Source: Kitasatospora sp. CB01950
GTDB taxonomy: Bacteria > Actinomycetota > Actinomycetes > Streptomycetales > Streptomycetaceae
DNA length: 64,000 nt
Direction: 5' to 3'
Assembly (NCBI RefSeq): GCF_001905465.1
Contig: NZ_LISX01000002.1
Location: 557,425 to 621,424, forward strand
Position numbers and translations under genes: made by a program. Of this stretch, positions 41,661-48,651 are shown one piece after another. The notes under the pieces were generated by a model, which was not told the origin of the DNA, did no database searches, and was given only the letters and a program-made list of their open reading frames with translations. The first letter of the stretch is position 1. Each line of letters begins with the position of its first letter.

Positions 41661-43004
41661 ATGATTGGCGACATCCAGGCACTGGGCGGCACCGAAGGCA
41701 GCCGCGCCTGGTACGAACGGGCACAGGCGTCCCTCGCCGGCGGCATCAGCTCCTCCGCCCGGCTGACCTCCACCGGTCCGCACCCGTACCCCCTGTACAT
41801 GGCCGGCGGACGCGGCGCGCGGATCCGCGACGTCGACGGCAACGAGTACATCGACTACCTGGCCGCCTACGGCAGCGCCGTCCTCGGCCACGCTCCCTCG
41901 GTCCTCACCGATGCCCTGGAACCGGTGCTGCACGGCGGCACGATGTTCGGCACCTGCAACACCGCGGAGGTCGAACTCGCCGAACTCATACAGGAGATGG
42001 TTCCCTGCGCGGACCTGGTGCGGTTCGCCAACTCCGGCAGCGAGGCGGTCCAGGGGGCGGTCCGCGCCGCCCGCGGCCACACCGGGCGGACGAAGATCCT
42101 CAAGTTCGAGGGCCACTACCACGGCTGGACCGACGTGCTGGCCGTCTCCAACCGGCCCGGCGCCGACGAGGCCGGCCCCTACGACCACCCCCACCCGGTG
42201 CCGCACTCGCCGGGCATCCCGGCCGGAGTCGTGGACGACGTGGTGGTCTGCCCGTGGAACGACCCCGCCGCCCTGCGCGCCGTGCTCGACGCCCACCGGG
42301 GCGAACTGGCCGCCGTCATCTGCGAGCCGATCGTCGCCAACAACGCCTGCACGATGCCCGCGCCCGGCTTCCTGGAACTGCTGCGCGAGGAGTGCACGCG
42401 GCGCGGCATCGTGCTGATCTTCGACGAGATCTGCACCGGCTTCCGGACCGCACCGGGCGGCGCGCAGGCCCTGTTCGGCGTGGTTCCCGACCTCGCGACC
42501 TACTCCAAGGCCCTGGGCGGCGGTCTGCCCATCGCCGCCTTCGCCGGCCGGCGCGAGCTGATGGAACCGCTCGCCACCGGTCGCCTCAAGCACGGCGGCA
42601 CCTACAACTCCTCCCCCCTGTGCGCCACCGCGGGCCTGACCACCCTGCGGGAGTTGAACCGCCCCGAGGTCGTCGAGCACATCGACGCCACCGGCCGCCG
42701 GATCATGGAGACCATCCGGCGGGCCGCCCACGACCGGCGCGTGCCCTGCGCCGTCCAGGGCGTCGGCGCGCTCTTCCAGGTGGTGTTCACTCCCGGCGGT
42801 ACCCCCACGACGCAGTACCGGGACCTCTTCGACGCCGACACCGCCCGCTACGCGGCCTTCCGCCACGAACTGCTCAAGCACGGCGTGCACACCAACGCCT
42901 ACGGCCTGGCCTGCTGGTTCGTCTCCGCCGCCGTCACCGCCGACGACCTGGCGGCCACCTGCAAAGCCATCGAACGGTCCTTCGACGCACTGTCCGCCAA
43001 GTGA
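41661..43004 (+). CDS. Class III aminotransferase, glutamate-1-semialdehyde aminomutase-like
   Basis: 447 residues. GGISSSARLTSTGPHPYPLYMAGGRGARIRDVDGNEYIDYL, FANSGSEAVQGAVRAARGHTGR, LIFDEICTGFRTAPGGAQALFG (PLP Asp) and ATYSKALGGGLPIAAFAGRRELM (PLP Lys) place it with GSA aminomutase-like enzymes. No other heme genes are here, so a biosynthetic role such as a beta-amino acid or amino-sugar-like product is more likely than HemL. ATG 41661 has GGGAG at 6 bases. Confidence 0.88.
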   Translation: MIGDIQALGGTEGSRAWYERAQASLAGGISSSARLTSTGPHPYPLYMAGGRGARIRDVDGNEYIDYLAAYGSAVLGHAPSVLTDALEPVLHGGTMFGTCNTAEVELAELIQEMVPCADLVRFANSGSEAVQGAVRAARGHTGRTKILKFEGHYHGWTDVLAVSNRPGADEAGPYDHPHPVPHSPGIPAGVVDDVVVCPWNDPAALRAVLDAHRGELAAVICEPIVANNACTMPAPGFLELLREECTRRGIVLIFDEICTGFRTAPGGAQALFGVVPDLATYSKALGGGLPIAAFAGRRELMEPLATGRLKHGGTYNSSPLCATAGLTTLRELNRPEVVEHIDATGRRIMETIRRAAHDRRVPCAVQGVGALFQVVFTPGGTPTTQYRDLFDADTARYAAFRHELLKHGVHTNAYGLACWFVSAAVTADDLAATCKAIERSFDALSAK

Positions 43005-43068
43005 CCTCCGATCACCGGACGTTCGACCCCGCCCGGCCGCCGCCGCCGGATCGCGGAGGATGGTGCCC

Positions 43069-43551
43069 ATGCGCGCACGTTTCGACCACCCCGAGCCCCG
43101 CCACGTCCTGCCGGGCGAGCACCCCGCGTGGGACCGGGCCCTCGCCCTCCTCAATCGCGACCTGGCGGCGACCCTTCCCGAGCAGGGCTCCCTGCAACTG
43201 CTGGCCCTTCCGTCCCACGACGAGGACGGGCCGGAGAACGTCCACGTCGCCCTGGCCAACGGCGAGTGGCACGGCAATTCCCTCGACCCGGAGTCGGCGG
43301 ACGACCCTGCCGCCGCACTGGCCGCCGTCGCCGACGCCGCCCAGGAGACCGTCACCGAACGCCTGCGGCGGGCGTGGCCGCTGTGCGCCGAACACGGCCT
43401 GGGCATGCATCCGCGGGACGCGGACGGGCAGTTGTCCTGGTCGTGCGCGGGAGAACGGTCACGTCGCGGCCCGGCCCACATCCGCGCGGCCGTGGGCGGC
43501 CTCGACGCCTTCGTCCGCCCACGCCGCCCCCACCGGAAGGGGCGACGATAG
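43069..43551 (+). CDS. Small soluble protein of unknown function
   Basis: 160 residues from ATG 43069, 8 bases after GGAGGA; ATG 43060 lies within that ribosome site. RFDHPEPRHVLPGEHPAWDRALALLNRDLAATLPEQGSLQLLALPSHDEDGPENVHVALANGEWHGN, then a helical WPLCAEHGLGMHPRDADGQLSWSCAGE. The pattern WPLCxxHG...WxCxxxG recalls small streptomycete proteins that may bind metal through Cys/His, but no family is certain. 64 bases after the aminotransferase. Confidence 0.7.
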   Translation: MRARFDHPEPRHVLPGEHPAWDRALALLNRDLAATLPEQGSLQLLALPSHDEDGPENVHVALANGEWHGNSLDPESADDPAAALAAVADAAQETVTERLRRAWPLCAEHGLGMHPRDADGQLSWSCAGERSRRGPAHIRAAVGGLDAFVRPRRPHRKGRR

Positions 43552-43642
43552 TCCCCCCGCTCGACCCGTACCGCGCCCGGCGTGGGCCCGGTGCTGCTTC
43601 CAGCGCCCGCGGCCCCGGACCGTACGTCAACGGTCAGCCGGG

Positions 43643-43888
43643 TCAGGCCTGCTCCTCGCGCCCGCGGGGGGACGGCCCCTCCTGCCGCGCCGATCTCCAC
43701 AGACACGGTGCTGCCGCGGCCACGTCCGCCACCGCCGGGCGACACGGGCCGGAGTCCCCGTGGGGCGACGGCCACTGGGAGGCGGCGGGTCGGGCCTGGG
43801 TCCGGCTCTCGGTCTGGGCCGGGGCTGCGACCAGGCCCGCCGTGAAGATCGCGACGATCAGGGCCGCGGTGGCGCGTCGGATGAACAT
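43643..43888 (-). CDS. Small secreted protein with two cysteines
   Basis: 81 residues. A clean signal peptide MFIRRATAALIVAIFTAGLVAAPAQT is followed by a short mature part rich in Pro, Ala and Arg with two Cys (SGPCRPAVADVAAAAPCLW) that could form one disulfide. ATG 43888 has AAGGAG 9 bases upstream, a strong sign of real translation. Function unknown; similar tiny exported proteins are common in streptomycetes. Confidence 0.65.
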   Translation of the reverse strand: MFIRRATAALIVAIFTAGLVAAPAQTESRTQARPAASQWPSPHGDSGPCRPAVADVAAAAPCLWRSARQEGPSPRGREEQA

Positions 43889-44415
43889 GTGTCGGGTCTC
43901 CTTGGCTACGAGGGGCCGTCGGACCCGGGTCGGCACGGCGCCGGCGTCGCGACGAGGGTGAACAGGGCGGGCTACTCGACGATCCGCACGACCTTGCCGG
44001 CCCCCACCGTGCGACCGCCCAGCCGGAGCCAGAACTGCGTGCCCTCCTCCCGAACGTCTCGGTCGGCCGGTCGGCCGGTCGGCATGCCGATCGCCTTGCT
44101 GCAAGTGATGTGACGTGGCGTCAATTCTGCGATCACCGGCCCGGGTCGGGCCGCGCCAGGACGTGGCGGAGATGCCGGGGCCTCTGAAGCAGACGCGGCG
44201 CTGTCGGTGCACTCCGGGACCGACTCGGGTGCGCCGGCGGACAAAGCGGAACCCGCCGGCCGGCCCAGACTTGGCGAAGCCCGGTCGTGGTCGCCCCGGT
44301 GGCGCCCGCCGCACTCTCACGGGCGGCGGCCACCGGAGCATCCGCCAGCATGCCGCAGGTCGTTGAAGGGCAGCCTTCTGCGCATGACATGTCCTTGAAA
44401 TGGGAGTACCTGGCA
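43889..44415. other. Intergenic region before the toxin-like gene, with an EF-Tu remnant
   Basis: 527 bases. Apart from the EF-Tu-like fragment at 43972-44055 nothing coding is seen. It should contain the promoter of the fusion gene; GGGAG at 44402-44406 is its ribosome site. No clear -35/-10 pair was found. Confidence 0.5.
43972..44055 (-). pseudogene. Fragment of the C-terminus of elongation factor Tu
   Basis: About 27 residues ending in LRLGGRTVGAGKVVRIVE and a stop copy the end of EF-Tu domain III (normally F-IREGGRTVGAGRVTKI). The preceding REEGTQFW fits the strand before it (EEGLRF). No upstream EF-Tu sequence is in frame, so this is a relic of a displaced tuf-like gene. Confidence 0.75.
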
Positions 44416-47400
44416 ATGCAGATATCTGCTTCGACCGATTCAACAGGCCGTGGCCGACGGCGGAATGTCGCCGTCTCGCTCGTGCTCACGCTGGCGGCGG
44501 GCCTGCTGGGCCTTGTGACCGCGTCGCCGGCTGCCGCCGTTCCCGGCTCGCCGCCGCTGATCACCTGGAACATGCAGGGCGCCCAGGCGGGCGGCCAGAG
44601 CAAGTGGACCGTCAACATCGGCAACATGGTCAACGGGGCGGTCACGCCCCCGATCCTGGCGCTTCAGGAGATGGGATCGGGCCTGCCGCCGCAGGCGCGC
44701 GGGACCACCAGGGAGAACCTCACCGTCGCGAACGGCGGCCTGTTGCCCGTGCCGGCCGCGGCCGGCCTCCAGGGCACCCTGCCGCCCTATGCGAACCCGG
44801 GCGGTCCGCAGGAGGTGCGCCACGGCCAGTGGGCCTCCGGCGGCATCAACCATGACGTGTACTTCCTGCAGACGGACCCCAACGGCGACTCCTGGGGCGG
44901 CGGGCGTGTCAACCTCGGCTTCGTCACGGAACGGGGGGCGGACGACGTCGTCGTCCTGCCCAACCCCCTGGGGCCGCAGACCGGTTGGGCGGCGCGTGCG
45001 ACGCTGGGCCTGCGATTCGGCGGCACCTGGTACTTCACCGTCCATGCCCTGTCCGGCTCGCACGGCAGTGACGCTCCCGGGCTGCTGGCGAACATCGGCC
45101 GATTCGTCGCGAACCGCGGGCAGGGCGAGGATTGGGTCGCCCTCGGCGACTGGAACCGGGAGCCGGCCTCTCTGCAGGCGGCGGGACTGCCTGCCGGGGC
45201 CGGCATCTTCAGCAGCGAGCACGCGACCCATCGGGACGCCGGTGAGCTCGACTACGCGGTGTACTCCAACGGCAATCCGGGCGGTGTGATGGTCGCACCG
45301 ATGGTCAACATCAACCGGGACTTCCTCGACTCCGATCACATGCCCGTGCTCGTCGGCCAGTTGACAGCCGCGGCGACCCACACGCAGTCCGTCGGGGGAC
45401 GGGCGGTGGAGAGCATGGCCGCCGGCGGCGTACTGGACGTGTACCACGAGAGAACCGCCAACCTCACTCCCATCGACTCCTACGTCCGCAGCGGCCAGAG
45501 CAACCAGAGCTGGACGCTGGACTTCTACGGCGACAGCACGGTCCGCTTCCAGGGCGAGGGCAGCGGCAGGTGCATCGACATCACCAACAGCGAGCAGAAT
45601 CCGGGCTCCGGCCGTTCCCTCTCGCTCTGGGACTGCTCCGACACGGCCAGCCAGCGGTGGACACCCGTGCCTCTGGGCAACGACCAGTACCAGTTCCAGA
45701 GCGTGCTGCTGCCCAGTCTGTGCATGAACATCGAGGGCGGCCAGAGCGACCCCAACCTCACCGCGAACATCGTCCTGTACGGCTGCGAGAACACCCCCAA
45801 CGAACGGTGGATCATCACGCCCGCCCACCCGAGCAACACGCAGGTCGCGCACCCTGACGACCTGTCGCGGATCACGCCGGCGACGGTCACGATCGGGGCC
45901 GCGATCTCCGGCGGCGTCCTGGACGCCTACCACGAGCGGACCGCCAACGACACGGACATCGTCTCCTGGCACCGCAACGGCTTGAGCAACCAGGGCTGGA
46001 TCCCCCACTGGCGGGGAGACAACATCGTCACGTTCGAGGGCGTGGGCAGCCACCGCTGCGTCGACATCTACCAGAGCGACCGGAACGTCACCGCCGGCCG
46101 CAAGCTCGTCCTGTGGGACTGCAGCGGCGGGACGAGCCAGCTCTGGCACGCCTATCAGCTCGACGACGGTCAGGTGGTCCTGCAGAGCGTTCTCTACCCC
46201 GACCTGTGCATGGACGTCGCGGGGGCTCCCAGCAACCCCGACAACGGTTACCTGGACGCCTGGAACTGCAACGCCAACCCCAACCAGCAGTTCATCCTCA
46301 GCCCGTTCGACCTGACCGGCTCACCGCAGCGCGACACGGACCCCGACCGGTTCGAGTCGTACCTGCGCATCGCCACCCCCGACCCCGGTCAGCCCGCGCA
46401 GCGGGTCGGCTACTACACCGGCTGGTCGACGTACGCCAATGCCTTCTACCCGAAGAACCTCGACACCGACGGCATCGCGGGCAAGCTGACCGTCCTCAAC
46501 TACGCGTTCGAGAACATCGACCCGGTCAACCTGACCTGCATGGCGGCGAACAAGCCGTCGTCGCCGGACGAGAGCGACACCACCGGCAACGACGGCTCCG
46601 CCGACGCGTACGCCGACTACCAGAAGATCTACACCTCCGACATCAGCGTCGACGGCAGCAGCGACAGTTGGGACCAGCCGCTGCGGGGCAACTTCAACCA
46701 GCTCAAGCAGCTGAAGGCCAAGTATCCGAACCTGAAGGTCCTGGTGTCGATCGGCGGGTGGACCTACTCGAAGTACTTCTCGGACGCCGCCGCCACCGAC
46801 GACGCCCGCAAGAAGTTCGTCAGCTCCTGCATCGACATGTACATCAAGGGCAACCTGCCGACGGTCGGCAACGACCCGGCCGGCGGCACCGGCGCCGCGG
46901 CCGGGGTCTTCGACGGCTTCGACATCGACTGGGAGTTCCCGGGCAGCGCCAACGGCCACGCGGGCAACCACGTCTCCCCGCAGGACGGGGCCAACTACAC
47001 CGCCCTGCTCAACGAGTTCCGCAGCGAACTCAACGCCCTCGGCGGCCAGCACATGCTCACGTCCGCGCTGCCCGCCGGGCCCCGCGAGATCAACAACCTG
47101 GACCTCCCGAGCATCGCAGGCGCCCTCGACCTGGGCGACGTCATGACCTACGACATGCACGGCGCCTTCGAGACCAACGGGCCCACCAACTTCCAGGCCC
47201 CGTTGTACGACAGCCCGGCAAGCCCGGCCTTCGGAACCGGCTTCACCGTCAACGACGCGATCACCCACTACCTCGGCGGCGGTTTCCCCGCCGGCAAGCT
47301 GGCCCTGGGCGTCCCGTTCTACGGACGCGGCTGGACCGGTGCACCCGACGGCGGACAGCACGGCCGCTACCAGTCCGTCACCGGCCCCACCGCCCCCTTC

Positions 47401-47664
47401 CCGCTCTCCCAGCAGCCCGGCACCGCCGTCTGGAAGGAACTCAAAGCAGCAGGGCTGACCGGCAATTACTACTACGACCAACAGGCCAGGAGCACCTGGA
47501 TCTACGACGGCACCAACTTCTGGAGCATCGAGACCCCCGACTCCCTCGCCGACAAACGGCAGTACATCAAGACCATGGGCCTGGGAGGCGTCATGATCTA
47601 CTCCCTCGACGGCGACGACTCGTCGAGCACCCTGCTCAACGCGGCGACCGGCATGGGCAACTGA
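44416..47664 (+). CDS. Secreted CdtB-like nuclease / double ricin-B lectin / GH18 chitinase fusion protein
   Basis: 1082 residues. Signal peptide 1-~45 (VSLVLTLAAGLLGLVTASPAAA). Residues ~46-320 match the cytolethal distending toxin B branch of the DNase I fold: ITWNMQGAQAGGQSKW, Glu85 (LALQEMG), His210 (YFTVHALSG), Asp245/Asn247 (LGDWNR), Asp279 (ELDYAVY) and Asp307-His308 (DSDHMPV) are the catalytic and metal-binding set. Residues ~334-472 and ~494-632 are two ricin-B lectin domains (SQRW, NERW, NQGW, SQLW repeats). Residues ~664-1082 are GH18: VSIGGWTYSKYF, catalytic Glu840 in FDGFDIDWEFPG, MTYDMHG. ATG 44416 has GGGAG at 9 bases. Probably an exported toxin or predatory enzyme acting on chitinous hosts; inferred from domains. 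Confidence 0.92.
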   Translation: MQISASTDSTGRGRRRNVAVSLVLTLAAGLLGLVTASPAAAVPGSPPLITWNMQGAQAGGQSKWTVNIGNMVNGAVTPPILALQEMGSGLPPQARGTTRENLTVANGGLLPVPAAAGLQGTLPPYANPGGPQEVRHGQWASGGINHDVYFLQTDPNGDSWGGGRVNLGFVTERGADDVVVLPNPLGPQTGWAARATLGLRFGGTWYFTVHALSGSHGSDAPGLLANIGRFVANRGQGEDWVALGDWNREPASLQAAGLPAGAGIFSSEHATHRDAGELDYAVYSNGNPGGVMVAPMVNINRDFLDSDHMPVLVGQLTAAATHTQSVGGRAVESMAAGGVLDVYHERTANLTPIDSYVRSGQSNQSWTLDFYGDSTVRFQGEGSGRCIDITNSEQNPGSGRSLSLWDCSDTASQRWTPVPLGNDQYQFQSVLLPSLCMNIEGGQSDPNLTANIVLYGCENTPNERWIITPAHPSNTQVAHPDDLSRITPATVTIGAAISGGVLDAYHERTANDTDIVSWHRNGLSNQGWIPHWRGDNIVTFEGVGSHRCVDIYQSDRNVTAGRKLVLWDCSGGTSQLWHAYQLDDGQVVLQSVLYPDLCMDVAGAPSNPDNGYLDAWNCNANPNQQFILSPFDLTGSPQRDTDPDRFESYLRIATPDPGQPAQRVGYYTGWSTYANAFYPKNLDTDGIAGKLTVLNYAFENIDPVNLTCMAANKPSSPDESDTTGNDGSADAYADYQKIYTSDISVDGSSDSWDQPLRGNFNQLKQLKAKYPNLKVLVSIGGWTYSKYFSDAAATDDARKKFVSSCIDMYIKGNLPTVGNDPAGGTGAAAGVFDGFDIDWEFPGSANGHAGNHVSPQDGANYTALLNEFRSELNALGGQHMLTSALPAGPREINNLDLPSIAGALDLGDVMTYDMHGAFETNGPTNFQAPLYDSPASPAFGTGFTVNDAITHYLGGGFPAGKLALGVPFYGRGWTGAPDGGQHGRYQSVTGPTAPFPLSQQPGTAVWKELKAAGLTGNYYYDQQARSTWIYDGTNFWSIETPDSLADKRQYIKTMGLGGVMIYSLDGDDSSSTLLNAATGMGN

Positions 47665-47678
47665 CACCCGGCACCACA

Positions 47679-47706
47679 GGAGGCCCGTGCCCCGGCACGG
47701 GCCTCC
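47679..47706 (+). terminator. Terminator of the toxin-like fusion gene
   Basis: Perfect 13-bp stem GGAGGCCCGTGCC / GGCACGGGCCTCC, 14 bases after the stop. Confidence 0.9.
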
Positions 47707-47756
47707 ACGCGCGTGGGTACGCGAGCGGGAACGGCGAGGACGCGCCTGGCTCAGGA

Positions 47757-47874
47757 ATGTCCAGAGCTGGTTGGCGCCGCCGTTGCCTGCGTAGGTGACC
47801 ACATGGGCGCAGTCGTCCTGGGAGGCGCCCGCGAACGTCCAGTAGCGACCAGTGAATTGACGAACCGCCGCCAA
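47757..47874 (-). pseudogene. Remnant of a ricin-type lectin subdomain
   Basis: The minus strand reads RYWTFAGASQDDCAHVVTY then GNGGANQLWTF, the ending of a ricin-B subdomain (..HVVTYxxNGGANQxWTF). It is isolated: the next bases give Arg-rich nonsense and no full domain precedes. A relic of a second lectin-bearing gene, opposite in direction to the fusion gene. Confidence 0.5.
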
Positions 47875-48156
47875 GGGCGCAGCTGCCGGAGGCGATCTCG
47901 TTTACGCCCCGCTCAAGCTCGTGCGGCCCGCCCAGCCTGCGGCGCCGCCCTCGACAGCGTGGTCCCGATCGTCGGCGCGAGGGCCGCGGGCTCCACGTTC
48001 GGGCCGGGCTGTGCGTCACTTGTGCAGCGGCGGCCACGGTCCGCGCTGCGCTTGCTGCCGGCGGTCGACGGGCCGCCACCAAAGGTAAAGATTCTACCAA
48101 GCATGCAAGTTTGGCCCGGGTGCGGGTCTATGCTTTTCGAGGTTTGAAGAAGGCAC
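47875..48156. other. Gene-free region leading into the M-box
   Basis: 282 bases. No coding signal. From about 48080 the DNA turns AT-rich (AAAGGTAAAGATTCTACC), with a possible -10 TATGCT at 48129-48134. This would start a transcript just before the riboswitch. Confidence 0.5.
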
Positions 48157-48315
48157 CTCGTTCGGTGAGGCTTCTTCACGGACACAGGCCACTGATCCGA
48201 CGACGTCGAGAGACGCCCAGGGTTAGGACAGATCCTCCCGACCTAAGGGTTGATCCGAAGTGGCTTCCGGCCGACCGGGCCGGATCACGCCGTGGAGTGC
48301 CAAAGCTCTGACGAG
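48157..48315 (+). ncRNA. M-box (ykoK-type) Mg2+ riboswitch
   Basis: The conserved M-box blocks are present in order: CGGTGAGGC after the 5' P1 strand, GACGTCGAGAGACGCC (48202-48217), then GAGTGCCAAAGCTCT (48295-48309), the invariant 3' block. P1 forms from CTCGTT (48157-48162) with GACGAG (48310-48315). M-boxes fold on Mg2+ and turn off Mg2+ transporter genes; the gene downstream is an Nramp-related transporter with Mg-type motif changes, followed by MgtC. The expression platform is not certain; a hairpin at 48361-48391 and a short ORF lie between the aptamer and the gene. Confidence 0.92.
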
Positions 48316-48360
48316 TTGGGGTGAGCCGGCGGTTTCGCGCGTCGGTGAACTCCTTGCCGC

Positions 48361-48391
48361 GTCGATCACACGCACCACGGGGTGCGTCGAC
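48361..48391 (+). promoter_or_regulatory. Hairpin between M-box and leader ORF
   Basis: CGCACC-ACGG-GGTGCG, extended by GTCGA/TCGAC across a 5-base bulge. It ends directly before the GGGAGGAGG ribosome site of the leader ORF and could be part of the riboswitch expression platform. Confidence 0.45.
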
Positions 48392-48409
48392 CGGGAGGAG
48401 GCGAGAGAC

Positions 48410-48481
48410 ATGGATTGCAGTAGTCCGGGCCACAGTTGCCCCTGCCCCCGCTTGCCCTCGCACACCTCCGGCACGCGGTAA
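48410..48481 (+). CDS. 23-residue leader peptide in the Mg2+ transporter leader
   Basis: ATG 48410 is placed 8 bases after GGGAGGAGG, one of the best ribosome sites in the window. The peptide begins MDCSSPGHSCPCPRLP and ends in TAA. It is Pro/Cys-rich. Short Pro-rich leader ORFs (MgtL, MgtP, CorL) control Mg2+ transport genes in enterobacteria. Here the ORF lies between the M-box and the transporter gene, 170 bases before it. Translation is likely from the ribosome site; a regulatory role is inference. Confidence 0.5.
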   Translation: MDCSSPGHSCPCPRLPSHTSGTR

Positions 48482-48651
48482 CCACCTTCCCTGCGCGCAC
48501 ACCTGCCGCTGCGTCACGCCCGCCCGACGGCTCCGCCACACCCTGGTGGCCTCACGTCGTCGCGGCGCGATGCGCCGTGCCCTGCCGCAGGGGGATGCTG
48601 CCGCGTGCCCCCGAACCGCCCCGCCTGTCACGGGGCCACGGGAGGCCCGTC

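Noticed and set aside
41661..43004. Housekeeping heme enzyme HemL.
   Set aside because: No heme genes are nearby and the neighbours are oxygenase, SDR and unknown genes, so a pathway-specific homologue is more likely.
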